Below, piece after piece: positions 47,200-55,997 of a stretch of 64,000 nucleotides of DNA; position 1 is the first letter of the stretch; the number at the start of each line of letters is the position of its first letter. The notes under the pieces are model-generated. The model was given only the letters and a program-made list of their open reading frames with translations, did not search any database and was not told the DNA's origin. The stretch lies in assembly GCF_008065375.1 (NCBI RefSeq), contig NZ_VJYI01000004.1, forward strand, positions 310,001 to 374,000, written 5' to 3'. A program made the translations under genes and the position numbers. The stretch is from Nonomuraea sp. SYSU D8015 (GTDB lineage Bacteria; Actinomycetota; Actinomycetes; Streptosporangiales; Streptosporangiaceae).

Positions 47200-48050
47200 C
47201 ATTTCTGCTGGACGAGATCGCCCTCGCCACCGCCAGGCTGGCCGAGGCAGGCGTGCCCTCACCGCGCACCGACGCGGAGGAGATCGCGGCGTTCGTCCAC
47301 GGCGTGCGCAGAAGCGAGCTCCACACGGTCAAGGACGGCGACTTCGACGCGCTGTTCTGGGAGGGCATCGCCCGGCGCGAGGCCCGCGAGCCGCTGCAGC
47401 ACATCACCGGGCACGCCTACTTCCGCTACCTGGAGCTGGCGGTCGGTCCCGGCGTGTTCGTGCCGCGGCCCGAGACCGAGGTCATGACCGGCTGGGCCAT
47501 CGAGACGCTGCGTGAGATGGACGTGACCGCGCCGCTCGTGGTCGACCTCGGCACCGGCTCGGGCGCGATCGCGCTATCGATCGCCCAGGAGGTGGCGCTG
47601 GCCGAGGTCCACGCCGTGGAGGTGGACCCCGAGGCGTACACCTGGGCCAAGCGCAACATCTCCGAGCTCGGACAGGGCCGCACCCACCTTCACCCGGAAG
47701 ACCTCGCCGAGGCGCTGCCCGAGCTCAACGGCAAGGTCGACCTGGTGATCTCCAACCCGCCCTACATCCCGCCGGGCGCCATCCCGCGCGACCCCGAGGT
47801 GCGCGACTACGACCCCGGGCGCGCGCTCTACGGCTCGGGCGACGACGGGCTCGGCGAGGTGCGGGCGGTCGAGCGCACGGCCCGCCGCCTGCTGCGTCCC
47901 GGCGGCTGGGTGGCCGTCGAGCACGCCGACGAGCAGGGCCGGGCCGTCTACCTCACGTTCCCCGAGGACAACGGCTGGCGCGACGTACGGCTGCGCCAGG
48001 ACCTCACGAGAAGAGACCGCTTCGTCACGGCCAGGCTGGGCCAGGATTAG
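47196..48050 (+). CDS. prmC: Release factor glutamine methyltransferase
   Basis: Methylates the GGQ glutamine of release factors using S-adenosylmethionine. The 284-residue protein has an N-terminal helical substrate domain, FVPRPETE, the SAM loop VVDLGTGSGAIALSIA and the NPPY catalytic motif (187-190). ATG 47196 overlaps the prfA stop, so the two are co-translated. Confidence 0.96.
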   Translation: MTFLLDEIALATARLAEAGVPSPRTDAEEIAAFVHGVRRSELHTVKDGDFDALFWEGIARREAREPLQHITGHAYFRYLELAVGPGVFVPRPETEVMTGWAIETLREMDVTAPLVVDLGTGSGAIALSIAQEVALAEVHAVEVDPEAYTWAKRNISELGQGRTHLHPEDLAEALPELNGKVDLVISNPPYIPPGAIPRDPEVRDYDPGRALYGSGDDGLGEVRAVERTARRLLRPGGWVAVEHADEQGRAVYLTFPEDNGWRDVRLRQDLTRRDRFVTARLGQD

Positions 48051-48051
48051 G

Positions 48052-48708
48052 ATGCACGCCGTGAGCAGACGTTTTGACTGTTCGGACCCCGAGCAGCGCA
48101 CCGTGGGCCTGATGGAGGCCGCCGCGGCCGTGCGCCGGGGCGAGCTCGTCGTGCTGCCGACCGACACCGTCTACGGCATCGGGGCGGACGCCTTCACACC
48201 GTCCGCGGTCACCGCGCTGCTGGACACCAAGGGGCGCGGCCGCGGCATGCCGCCGCCCGTGCTCGTCGGCACCGTCAGAGCCGCCACAGCGCTCATAGAC
48301 GACATGGGACCGTACGGGCAGGACTTGATAGACGCCTTCTGGCCGGGGCCGCTCACGCTCGTCTGCAAGGCCAACAGGGCCCTTTCCTGGGACCTGGGGG
48401 ACACCAAGGGCACGGTGGCGGTCCGCATGCCGCTCCATCCGGTCGCGCTCGATCTGCTCAAGGAGACCGGGCCCATGGCGGTCTCCAGCGCCAACCGCTC
48501 CGGCGCCCCGGCCGCCACCACGGTCGAGGAGGCCGAGGAGCAGCTCGGCGACACGGTCGAGGTCTACCTCGACGGCGGCAAGACCACCGACAACACGCCC
48601 TCCACGATCCTCGACCTGACCACGGCCGTGCCCAGGATGCTGCGGCGCGGCGCGATCCCGATCGAGAAGCTGCGCGGCATCATCGGCTACGTCGCCACGG
48701 ACGACTGA
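48052..48708 (+). CDS. L-threonylcarbamoyladenylate synthase (Sua5/YwlC)
   Basis: Makes threonylcarbamoyl-AMP for t6A37 tRNA modification. The 218-residue Sua5/YrdC/YciO-domain protein has VVLPTDTVYGIGADAF, the region FWPGPLTLV, VAVRMPLHP and the SSANRSG loop. It has no C-terminal Sua5 domain. Starts ATG 48052 or GTG 48061 (AGGA 8 bases upstream of the latter) are both possible. It follows prmC by 1 base. In Streptomyces a phosphatase gene and glyA follow; here an unrelated pair comes first. Confidence 0.94.
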   Translation: MHAVSRRFDCSDPEQRTVGLMEAAAAVRRGELVVLPTDTVYGIGADAFTPSAVTALLDTKGRGRGMPPPVLVGTVRAATALIDDMGPYGQDLIDAFWPGPLTLVCKANRALSWDLGDTKGTVAVRMPLHPVALDLLKETGPMAVSSANRSGAPAATTVEEAEEQLGDTVEVYLDGGKTTDNTPSTILDLTTAVPRMLRRGAIPIEKLRGIIGYVATDD

Positions 48709-48723
48709 TCGGTTGACTCGCCG

Positions 48724-48742
48724 GCAGACGTATACCGTCTGC
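48724..48742. promoter_or_regulatory. Inverted repeat upstream of the repeat-protein gene
   Basis: GCAGACG-TATAC-CGTCTGC has perfect 7-base arms. It lies 16 bases after the sua5 stop and 75 bases before the next start, within the only gap that could hold a promoter for the two-gene unit. TTGACT sits at 48713. Operator or weak terminator are both possible. Confidence 0.45.
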
Positions 48743-48816
48743 TTATCCCGGCTGCGTCGGCCCTCCGGCCAAGATTACGGTGAGGCCCGGAGCGGCGACA
48801 CGTCCGGGAGTGGTTC

Positions 48817-50913
48817 ATGGGCAAGTACGACGGTATGGATCCCAAGCTCGTCCGTGAGCTGCTGACCGACGTCAGGCACGCCGCCAAGGAGATGCGGGCG
48901 ATCGAGGAACGGGTCAGGCTCGAGTTGACCCGGGCCGGGTTGTCCACCCATACCACCCACCGTCCCGCCCAGGTCGCCGACGCGATACAAGAGATGATCA
49001 GGGACGTGAACGTCCGGCTCGACGTGCTGGAGAAGAGGGTCGAGAGCCCCCGGGACGAGCCCAAGGAAACGCGCGGGGAACGGGAACGGCACGAGAACCC
49101 GCGCGCCGGCGACAAGACCGGCACCGACGAGGTTCCCCCGAAGAACGACGACGGCAAGAAGGGCGATGAGCCCAAAACCGGCCCCGATGGCAAGACCGAG
49201 CCGGACGGTAAAACCGACCCCGATGGCAAGACCGAGCCGGACGGCAAGACGGTCCCGGACGGTAAGACCGAGCCCGATGGCAAGACGGTCCCGGACGGCA
49301 AGACGGTCCCGGACGGCAAGACGGTCCCGGACGGCAAGACGGTCCCGGACGGTAAGCCCGATGCCGACGGGAAGACGTGCGATGACGACGACCGGGGCCG
49401 CGGCACCGGGACCGACGGGAGGGCCGGGGATCAGCCTGGCGACGAGCCCAAGGATGACGGCCTGGACAGCAGGCGCGATCGCGGGGCCGAGCCGGACAAC
49501 AACGGGGGCGCGACCGACACGCCCGCCAAGGACCACCCCGACGACACCGACGCCACCAAGCCGCAGGTCGTGGAGGTCGACGGTGTCAAGGTCCTGCAGA
49601 TCCCCCTCGACCCGCCGACGGCCGAGCAGGTGGAGGCCCTCCTCGAGAACACCGACAAGGTCCAGCCGGCGGAAATGCCCAAGATGCCCGCCGACACCAC
49701 CACCGCCATCGCCTCGGAGGTCAACCCCTGGGCCAACGACGGCAGCGACGTCGTCTCCGCCGACACCACTCCGCCCAACCTGGACGCCCTGAAGACGGTC
49801 ATCGAGGACCATCGGGACATCCCGCCGCAGGAGATGCCCGGAGTGCAGGTGCCTGCGGGCGAGTACGGCAAAGGGGAGTGGGCCGAACGCGTCATCCGCC
49901 CGGACGGCGACCCCGGCTCGATCACCCCGGGCAGCCCGACCACGGCCGCCGGCGGGCAGGCGACCCTCCCGCCCACGTCAACGGCCTCGGACGGCTATGG
50001 CCCGGCAGGTGTCACGCCGATCGACGACCCGTCCACCACTCCCAGAACGGACGACGCCTGCGACTCCGGCACGGACCGGACACCGGGTGGCACGGATCGC
50101 ACCCCCGGCGACCCGACGCCGGACGGCAGGGGCACCACGCCCAGGGACGGAGACATGCCGCCGGGCGGCACGGGTTCGGCGCCCGGCGGCGCCGATCCGA
50201 CACCGGGTGGCACGGGCCCGACGCCCGGCGGCACCGATCCGACACCGGGTGGCACAGGTCCGACCCCCGGCGGCGCAGATCCGAGACCGGGCGACACCCC
50301 GTCGGACCGCGGCGGTGTGACGGTTCCGCCCACGCCGCCCGCGGATGAGGCCGGCACCGGGGCGGGGGCCGCCACGCCGGAAAGCGACACCACACCCGGC
50401 GCATCCGGCACCGGCACGTCCGGCCAGCCCGGCACTTCGCCGGGGGACGCGCGGACCGGCGCGTACGGCGCGACGCCCGCCGGCACGTGTGACAGCCCGC
50501 AGCCTGAAGCCGGCATCGGCAGCCCCCAGGCCGATGCGCCCGGCACGGTCACGGCCGCAGACGACGACGGCAGCGCCGACCGGGGCGCCGGGGCCCGGCA
50601 CGACGGCGCCGACCGAGGCGCCGAGGCCGGGCAGGACGGCGGAGTCCAGGGCGGTGGAGCGGGCGGTGGCAGGGCAGCAGCCGACGTGTGGGCGAACGAC
50701 GGCAGTGACGTCGTGTCCGTGGACGTCGCACCACCCGACATGGACGCGATCCGGTCGCTGATCGAGAACCACCGCGAGATCCAGCCCCAGGAGATGCCAT
50801 CCGTACAGGTCCCGCCCGGCGAGTACGGCAAGGGCGCATGGGTGCCCGAGGACATCCAGCCGGACGGCCCACCCGGTGCGATCGATCCCGATACGCCGGA
50901 AAGGAGTGCCTGA
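48817..50913 (+). CDS. Repeat-rich protein with helical N-terminus and duplicated C-terminal module (unknown)
   Basis: 698 residues; not recognised as a named family. Residues 1-75 form a charged helical pair (MDPKLVRELLTDVRHAAKEM, VADAIQEMIRDVNVRLDVLE) that resembles WXG100-type helical hairpins. Residues 122-187 are 11 hexapeptide repeats xPDGKT. A module of about 72 residues beginning WANDGSDVVS occurs at Trp305 and again at Trp625; both copies contain PQEMP and GEYGKG. The part between is Gly/Pro/Thr repeats (TPGGTGP). No signal peptide or membrane segment. It overlaps the next gene (TGATG). A link to type VII-like export is only a guess. Confidence 0.7.
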   Translation: MGKYDGMDPKLVRELLTDVRHAAKEMRAIEERVRLELTRAGLSTHTTHRPAQVADAIQEMIRDVNVRLDVLEKRVESPRDEPKETRGERERHENPRAGDKTGTDEVPPKNDDGKKGDEPKTGPDGKTEPDGKTDPDGKTEPDGKTVPDGKTEPDGKTVPDGKTVPDGKTVPDGKTVPDGKPDADGKTCDDDDRGRGTGTDGRAGDQPGDEPKDDGLDSRRDRGAEPDNNGGATDTPAKDHPDDTDATKPQVVEVDGVKVLQIPLDPPTAEQVEALLENTDKVQPAEMPKMPADTTTAIASEVNPWANDGSDVVSADTTPPNLDALKTVIEDHRDIPPQEMPGVQVPAGEYGKGEWAERVIRPDGDPGSITPGSPTTAAGGQATLPPTSTASDGYGPAGVTPIDDPSTTPRTDDACDSGTDRTPGGTDRTPGDPTPDGRGTTPRDGDMPPGGTGSAPGGADPTPGGTGPTPGGTDPTPGGTGPTPGGADPRPGDTPSDRGGVTVPPTPPADEAGTGAGAATPESDTTPGASGTGTSGQPGTSPGDARTGAYGATPAGTCDSPQPEAGIGSPQADAPGTVTAADDDGSADRGAGARHDGADRGAEAGQDGGVQGGGAGGGRAAADVWANDGSDVVSVDVAPPDMDAIRSLIENHREIQPQEMPSVQVPPGEYGKGAWVPEDIQPDGPPGAIDPDTPERSA
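49180..49377 (+). repeat. 11 tandem 18-base repeats coding for xPDGKT
   Basis: In-frame copies of a unit like GTCCCGGACGGCAAGACG, the first residue varying among G, E, D and V. The last two units diverge (VPDGKP, DADGKT). The middle units are nearly identical at DNA level, a sign of recent slippage or unequal exchange. Copy number probably varies between strains. Confidence 0.85.
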
Positions 50914-51299
50914 TGTACGCCGACCCCGACCCCCCGAAACCACGGCCCACCAAGGACACCATCGCCGAAGAGCGCCCGGACGGCCACTCCGCCGGTCCCT
51001 TGGATGACATGCCGACGTCCTACAGGTTCAATCCCGAGTACGGAGAGCTCATCGATGCGTGGGACGCCGTCAAGCCCCAGCTGGACAGGCTCAGAACGGT
51101 CCTCGACAAGGCCTACGGAATGGCCGTGAGCCCTCAGACGTGGGACGCCCCCGTGGGGGAGCGTTACGTCCAGGACATCCGCGAATGGCGCAACAGGTTG
51201 ATCGCCTACCGCCACTCCGTGTTGACCACGATCAGCGACGCGGCGGCCGACACCCCACGCTGGATCCGCATCCCGGCCGGGTCGTTGCGCGCCCAGTAG
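50913..51299 (+). CDS. Partner protein of the repeat gene, WXG-like helical hairpin candidate
   Basis: A 128-residue protein: a polar Pro-rich N-terminal 35 residues, then two predicted helices (YGELIDAWDAVKPQLDRLRTVLDKAY and YVQDIREWRNRLIAYRHSVL) joined by a turn containing the tryptophan in SPQTWDAP. The size and helix-turn-helix layout recall ESX/WXG100 proteins, but the exact WxG motif is absent. AAAGGAG lies before ATG 50913, which overlaps the previous stop. Function unknown; a complex with the 698-residue protein is likely from translational coupling. Confidence 0.75.
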   Translation: MYADPDPPKPRPTKDTIAEERPDGHSAGPLDDMPTSYRFNPEYGELIDAWDAVKPQLDRLRTVLDKAYGMAVSPQTWDAPVGERYVQDIREWRNRLIAYRHSVLTTISDAAADTPRWIRIPAGSLRAQ

Positions 51300-51349
51300 G
51301 GCGGGGCCCGGCCCTGGGAGAACCGGACATTAGGTCGTACAGTGGGGAA

Positions 51350-52615
51350 ATGCGTACGCAGCCCTATTACGGTCCGGACTTCGGGCTCCTGCAACGGCAG
51401 GATCCCGAGCTCGCGCAGGTGCTGCTAGACGAGCTCGACCGGGTGCGCGGCGGGATCCAGCTGATCGCGAGCGAGAACTTCACCTCGCCCGCCGTCCTGG
51501 CGGCCCTCGGTTCGACCCTCACCAACAAGTACGCCGAGGGCTACCCGGGCCGCCGCTACTACGGCGGCTGCGAGGTCGTCGACCGGGCCGAGCGGCTGGC
51601 CATCGAGCGGGCGAAGAAGTTGTTCGGCGCCGAGCACGCCAACGTCCAGCCCCACTCCGGAGCCTCCGCGAACCTGGCCGCCTACGCCGCGCTCCTGCAG
51701 CCCGGCGACACGATGCTGGCCATGGCGCTGCCGCACGGAGGCCACCTCACCCACGGCTCCAAGGTGAATTTCTCGGGAAGATGGTTCGACGTCGTGTCGT
51801 ACGGCGTGCGTCGCGACACCGAGCTCATCGACTACGACGAGGTCCGTGACCTCGCGCTGCGGCACCAGCCGAAGCTCATCGTGTGCGGCGCGACCGCGTA
51901 CCCGAGACTGATCGACTTCTCGGCCTTCCGCGGCATCGCCGACGAGGTGGGGGCGTGGCTGATGGCCGACGTGGCGCACCCGATCGGGTTGATGGCGGGC
52001 GGTGCGATCCCGTCGGCGGTGCCGTACGCGGACGTGGTGACCTTCACCACGCACAAGGCGCTGCGCGGGCCGCGCGGCGGGGCCATCCTGTGCACCGGGG
52101 AGCTGGCGAAGAAGATCGACCGGGCGGTGTTCCCGTTCATCCAGGGCGGGCCGCTGATGCACGTGGTGGCGGCCAAGGCGGTGGCGTTCGGGGAGGCGAT
52201 GAGCCCCGAGTTCGCCGACTACGCCAAGCGGGTGATCGTGAACGCGCAGGCGCTCACCGAGGCGCTGGCCGTGGAGGGGATGCGGGCCGTGTCCGGCGGC
52301 ACCGACACGCATCTGGCGCTGATCGACCTGCGTGACGTGGGGGTGTCGGGAGCGGAGGCCGAGCGGCGGTGCGCGGCGGCGGGGATCACGCTCAACCGCA
52401 ACGTGATCCCGTACGATCCGGAGCCGGCGTCGGTCACGTCGGGCATCCGCGTGGGCACGCCGTGTGTGACCACCCAGGGGATGGGCCCCCAGGAGCTCAA
52501 GGAGGTGGGCACGCTCGTGACCCGGGCGGTGCGTCGGCCGGGGAGCGCGGCCGAGGTCAGGGAAAGAGTTGCAGCGCTTCTCGCCATCCATCGGCCATAT
52601 CTCAGCGAATATTAA
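51350..52615 (+). CDS. glyA: Serine hydroxymethyltransferase (divergent GlyA)
   Basis: Interconverts serine and glycine with tetrahydrofolate. The 421-residue PLP enzyme has LIASENFTSPAV, YAEGYPGRRYYGG, the PLP lysine in TFTTHKALRGPRGG and VTSGIRVGTP. The loop before the lysine reads ADVAHPIGLMAGG where most GlyA proteins have HIAGLVA-type sequence, so this may be the actinobacterial second GlyA type. TACAGT ends 6 bases before ATG 51350, so the mRNA may be leaderless. Confidence 0.93.
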   Translation: MRTQPYYGPDFGLLQRQDPELAQVLLDELDRVRGGIQLIASENFTSPAVLAALGSTLTNKYAEGYPGRRYYGGCEVVDRAERLAIERAKKLFGAEHANVQPHSGASANLAAYAALLQPGDTMLAMALPHGGHLTHGSKVNFSGRWFDVVSYGVRRDTELIDYDEVRDLALRHQPKLIVCGATAYPRLIDFSAFRGIADEVGAWLMADVAHPIGLMAGGAIPSAVPYADVVTFTTHKALRGPRGGAILCTGELAKKIDRAVFPFIQGGPLMHVVAAKAVAFGEAMSPEFADYAKRVIVNAQALTEALAVEGMRAVSGGTDTHLALIDLRDVGVSGAEAERRCAAAGITLNRNVIPYDPEPASVTSGIRVGTPCVTTQGMGPQELKEVGTLVTRAVRRPGSAAEVRERVAALLAIHRPYLSEY

Positions 52616-52672
52616 GCTGGTCTGTGTCGTTTTCCGGTCACAGTCGGCCGGAGCATCCGGGAAACTAGGTCC

Positions 52673-53956
52673 GTGCGCGAATACCTCTTCATGGCGCTCG
52701 TCTCGGCAGCGGTGACGTACCTGCTCGTTCCGCTGGTGCGCCGCTTCGCCATCCGCATCGGGGCCATGCCGGAGGTCCGCGAGCGCGACGTGCACACCAC
52801 GCCGACGCCCAGGCTGGGCGGCCTGGCGATGTACGGCGGGCTGGTGGTCGGTCTGCTGGTGGCCAGCAGCCTGACCTACTCGGGTGCGGCGTTGAGAGAC
52901 AACGGCGTCGAGCCGGTCCTGGCGCTGATCGTGGCGGGCGGGCTCATCACGCTCACCGGGTTCCTGGACGACTGGTGGGGCATGGACCCCTTCATCAAGC
53001 TGGCCGGTCAGATCGCGGCGGCCGGGGTGCTGGTCTTCTTCGGGTTGCGGCTGACCTCGATCCCACTGCCGGAAGACTGGGGCGGCTCCACCAGCCTCGA
53101 CCCCACGCTCAGCACGATCATCACGATCATGGTCGTGGTCGTGACCATCAACGCGGTCAACTTCATCGACGGGCTCGACGGGCTCGCCGCCGGGGTGGTG
53201 TGCATCGCGAGCATGGCGACGTGGGCCTACTCGATCATCATTTCGCAGGACATCACCGGCAGCAACATCACCGCCACGGCCGCCATCGCGGCGGTCCTCA
53301 TCGGCGCGTGCCTGGGCTTCCTGCCGCACAACTTCCACCCGGCGAAGATCTTCATGGGCGACACCGGTGCCATGCTGATCGGCCTGGTGCTCGCCTCCTC
53401 GATCGTCACGGTGACGCCGGTCGACACGACGGCCATCAGGGACATGAACGAGTTCCCCGTGGTGCTGCCGCTGCTCCTGCCCGCCGCGGTGCTGGTCCTG
53501 CCGCTGGTCGACCTGATCACCGCCGTGGTGCGGCGCACCTCGCGCGGCCTGTCGCCCTTCGCGCCCGACCGCGGCCACCTGCACCACCGGCTCATGGACA
53601 TCGGCCACTCACATCGCCGGTCCGTGCTGATCATGTATGCGTGGGCGTTCCTGTTCGCTTTCGGCGTCGTGGGGATGTCCATGATCGGTGTGCCGGTCCT
53701 GCTGTTCCCCGCGGTCATCGCGCTCGCCCTCGCCGTGCTCGTGGTGATGGCGCTGCCGCGCTGGCGGGGCAAGGGCGGCGCGCACGCGGCCCCGCGCGGC
53801 GGGGAGCCCGACGACGACGGCCCGCCCACCGGTCCCATGCCGCCGATCCCGCCGGATCCCGAGGCCAGGCGGCGGATGCCGCCGGACGGCACCTCGCCCG
53901 AACGCGCGTCAGCCGAGGGAAATCCGGTCATTCCTGCATTTCCGAGCCGTTCATGA
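52673..53956 (+). CDS. WecA-like polyprenyl-phosphate sugar-1-phosphate transferase
   Basis: An integral membrane enzyme that links GlcNAc-1-phosphate (or a similar sugar phosphate) to a polyprenyl phosphate, starting a cell-wall glycan. 427 residues, about ten membrane spans. Motifs: TPTPRLGGLAMYGG, FLDDWWGMDP, NAVNFIDGLDGLAAG, KIFMGDTGAM and RGHLHHRLMDIGHSHR. The last 60 residues are a Pro/Asp-rich cytoplasmic tail. GTG 52673 is the start. It could supply lipid-linked sugars for the glycosyltransferases at 20-37 kb, or for arabinogalactan-like or teichoic-type polymers. Confidence 0.93.
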   Translation: MREYLFMALVSAAVTYLLVPLVRRFAIRIGAMPEVRERDVHTTPTPRLGGLAMYGGLVVGLLVASSLTYSGAALRDNGVEPVLALIVAGGLITLTGFLDDWWGMDPFIKLAGQIAAAGVLVFFGLRLTSIPLPEDWGGSTSLDPTLSTIITIMVVVVTINAVNFIDGLDGLAAGVVCIASMATWAYSIIISQDITGSNITATAAIAAVLIGACLGFLPHNFHPAKIFMGDTGAMLIGLVLASSIVTVTPVDTTAIRDMNEFPVVLPLLLPAAVLVLPLVDLITAVVRRTSRGLSPFAPDRGHLHHRLMDIGHSHRRSVLIMYAWAFLFAFGVVGMSMIGVPVLLFPAVIALALAVLVVMALPRWRGKGGAHAAPRGGEPDDDGPPTGPMPPIPPDPEARRRMPPDGTSPERASAEGNPVIPAFPSRS

Positions 53957-54096
53957 CCTTCTTGATCGCGAACTAGAAACGGCAGGTAAAAGCGGTCTTC
54001 CGTGAGCTTGTGATATCTTTCACGAGCAGGGCCCCTCAGACGCACATGCTCGGGGGGTAGCAAACGCTCGCTTGACAACATGCTGATGGAGCACCG

Positions 54097-54519
54097 ATGC
54101 AGGCCAACGACGTGCGCGTACTCAAGAGCGCCGCGATTCCGACCGTTGCGGTCGGGGTGGTCGCCGTGATCGTGTCGCTCCTCGCGGCAGGCGGCAAGGG
54201 CGCGCTGGGTGCGGCGCTCGGCACCGTGCTGGTCGGGGTTTTCTTCAGCATCAGCGTGGTAGCGGTGTCCTATGCCGCCAGGATCTCTCCCCAGATGATG
54301 GCGATCGCGGCGATGGTCAGCTATCTCGTCAAGGTCGTCGTCATCATGGTCGTGCTGTCCGCCTTCCGCGACACCACGGCCTGGAACACCATGGCCTTCG
54401 CCTGGTCGGTCGTGATCTGCACGCTCGTGTGGACGGGCTTCGAAGTCCGCGCCTTCATGAAGACCAAGCTGCTCTACGTCGACCCCGAAGCCAAGGTGCC
54501 CGGAAAGGGCGACTCATGA
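54097..54519 (+). CDS. atpI: AtpI-like membrane protein of the ATP synthase operon
   Basis: A 140-residue protein with four hydrophobic spans (about 14-32, 35-60, 68-90, 95-115) and a short polar tail, as in actinobacterial AtpI. AtpI helps c-ring assembly in some bacteria. GGAG lies 6 bases before ATG 54097. The 140-base gap upstream, with the short dyad CGTGA/TCACG at 54001-54024, probably holds the atp operon promoter. Confidence 0.82.
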   Translation: MQANDVRVLKSAAIPTVAVGVVAVIVSLLAAGGKGALGAALGTVLVGVFFSISVVAVSYAARISPQMMAIAAMVSYLVKVVVIMVVLSAFRDTTAWNTMAFAWSVVICTLVWTGFEVRAFMKTKLLYVDPEAKVPGKGDS

Positions 54520-54583
54520 GGCTGGCGCTGGACGGGGTCCGATATGACTAGTCCTCTACTCGCCTGCTATCGTCGGGGCCGCG

Positions 54584-54799
54584 ATGAGCGCAAAGGAACG
54601 CCGACCGGAAGAAGACGGTCGCGACTTCGCCGACGCCATGTGGTCAGTCCCCAGCTATCTGCTCGCGGGGATGGCCTTCTACGGCGGTATCGGCTGGTTG
54701 CTGGACCGCTGGTTGGACATGTCCGCGTTCTTCCCGATAGGCATCGTCCTTGGGGTCGTGCTCGGCGGCTACCTGGTCTACCGGAAGTACGGTCGCTAG
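54584..54799 (+). CDS. AtpZ/AtpI-family small membrane protein
   Basis: A 71-residue protein with two membrane helices (SYLLAGMAFYGGIGWLLDRWL and FFPIGIVLGVVLGGYLVYRKY), typical of AtpZ-type proteins that sit at the head of atp operons and help ATP synthase assembly or Mg2+ supply. TATCGT at 54568-54573 could be a -10 giving a very short leader. Confidence 0.85.
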   Translation: MSAKERRPEEDGRDFADAMWSVPSYLLAGMAFYGGIGWLLDRWLDMSAFFPIGIVLGVVLGGYLVYRKYGR

Positions 54800-54866
54800 C
54801 CCAACGCAGCGATCGCTTCTCTGAGGAAACCCTTGTGATCTACTACGACGTTGAAGGGAACGCCGC

Positions 54867-55664
54867 GTGAATGCGCTGACGGTCCTCGCTCCACCAGCCG
54901 ACCAGTTCGGGGCGCCGACGCCTGACGAGCTGTTCCAGCTGCCGCCCATCATCCCGGGGGTCGACTGGTTCACCAAGCCGGTCCTGCTCGCGCTGCTCAG
55001 CGCCATCATCGTGATCGGCCTGTGCTGGGCCGCCTTCGGCAACCCCAAGGTCGTGCCGAGGGGCGTGCAGAACGTCGTCGAATACGGCTACATGTTCGTC
55101 CGCGACCAGATCGCCCGGCCCTTCCTGGGCAAGGACGCCGATCGGTGGATGGGCCTGCTGGTGACGCTCTTCTTCCTGGTCCTGGTCTGGAACCTCATGG
55201 GCGTCGTCCCGGTGCTGCAGTTCCCCGTGGCCTCGCACATCGCCTTCCCCGCCGTGCTCGCGATCTCGATCTACGTGCTCAAGGTCTACCTCGGCATGAA
55301 GACCCAGGGCGCGGTCGGCTACTTCAAGAACATGATGTTCCCACCGGGGCTGCCGAAGCCGATCTACGTGCTGCTGTCGCCGATCGAGTTCCTGTCGAAC
55401 CTGATCATCGCGCCGTTCACGCACGCGGTCCGACTGTTCGCCAACATGTTCGCCGGCCACATGCTGCTGGCCTTCTTCAGCATGGTCGGCTTCTGGTTCC
55501 TCTTCGAGAAGCTCAGCCCGCTGGGGGCGCCGGTCGGCGTCATCGGCGTGGTCATGACCATCATCCTCACGGGCTTCGAGATGTTCATCCAGTTCCTGCA
55601 GGCGTTCCTCTTCGCCATGCTGGCCTCGATGTACATCGGCGGCTCGCTGCACCCCGAGCACTGA
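54867..55664 (+). CDS. atpB: ATP synthase Fo subunit a
   Basis: Forms the proton half-channels beside the c-ring. 265 residues, five to six membrane helices, with the essential Arg189 in FTHAVRLFANMFAGHML. GTG 54867 follows GAAGGGAA. First core gene of the complete order a-c-b-delta-alpha-gamma-beta-epsilon. Confidence 0.97.
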   Translation: MNALTVLAPPADQFGAPTPDELFQLPPIIPGVDWFTKPVLLALLSAIIVIGLCWAAFGNPKVVPRGVQNVVEYGYMFVRDQIARPFLGKDADRWMGLLVTLFFLVLVWNLMGVVPVLQFPVASHIAFPAVLAISIYVLKVYLGMKTQGAVGYFKNMMFPPGLPKPIYVLLSPIEFLSNLIIAPFTHAVRLFANMFAGHMLLAFFSMVGFWFLFEKLSPLGAPVGVIGVVMTIILTGFEMFIQFLQAFLFAMLASMYIGGSLHPEH

Positions 55665-55737
55665 GAACCCCATACCGGAATGTCCATGACCGGTGACAAC
55701 CCGAGTTCACCGGCCGTTCAGTAAAGGAATACAGATA

Positions 55738-55968
55738 ATGAGCGTTCTCGCTGAGGTCTCCGGCAACGTCACCGCCATCGGTTACGGTCTCGCCGCCATC
55801 GGCCCCGGCATCGGCGTCGGCATCATCTTCGGTCAGGGCGTGCAGGCCATCGCGCGCCAGCCGGAGGCGTACGGCCTGATTCGCCAGAACATGCTCCTCG
55901 GCTTCGTCCTCACCGAGGCCCTCGCCCTGATCGGTCTGGTCGCGCCGTTCATCTTCGCGGGCATCTGA
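55738..55968 (+). CDS. atpE: ATP synthase Fo subunit c
   Basis: A 76-residue hairpin that makes the rotating ring. Glycine-rich helix 1 (LAAIGPGIGVGIIFGQG), polar loop ARQPEA and the ion-binding Glu60 in LTEALALIG. No sodium-type Q/T ligand set is seen, so protons are the likely coupling ion. GTAAAGGA precedes ATG 55738. Confidence 0.97.
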   Translation: MSVLAEVSGNVTAIGYGLAAIGPGIGVGIIFGQGVQAIARQPEAYGLIRQNMLLGFVLTEALALIGLVAPFIFAGI

Positions 55969-55997
55969 CCACGCCCTTCTGACGAAAGGCTGCACCT

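Noticed and set aside
49180..49377. xPDGKT repeats considered collagen-like
   Set aside because: Glycine recurs every six residues, not every three, so no collagen triple helix is expected.
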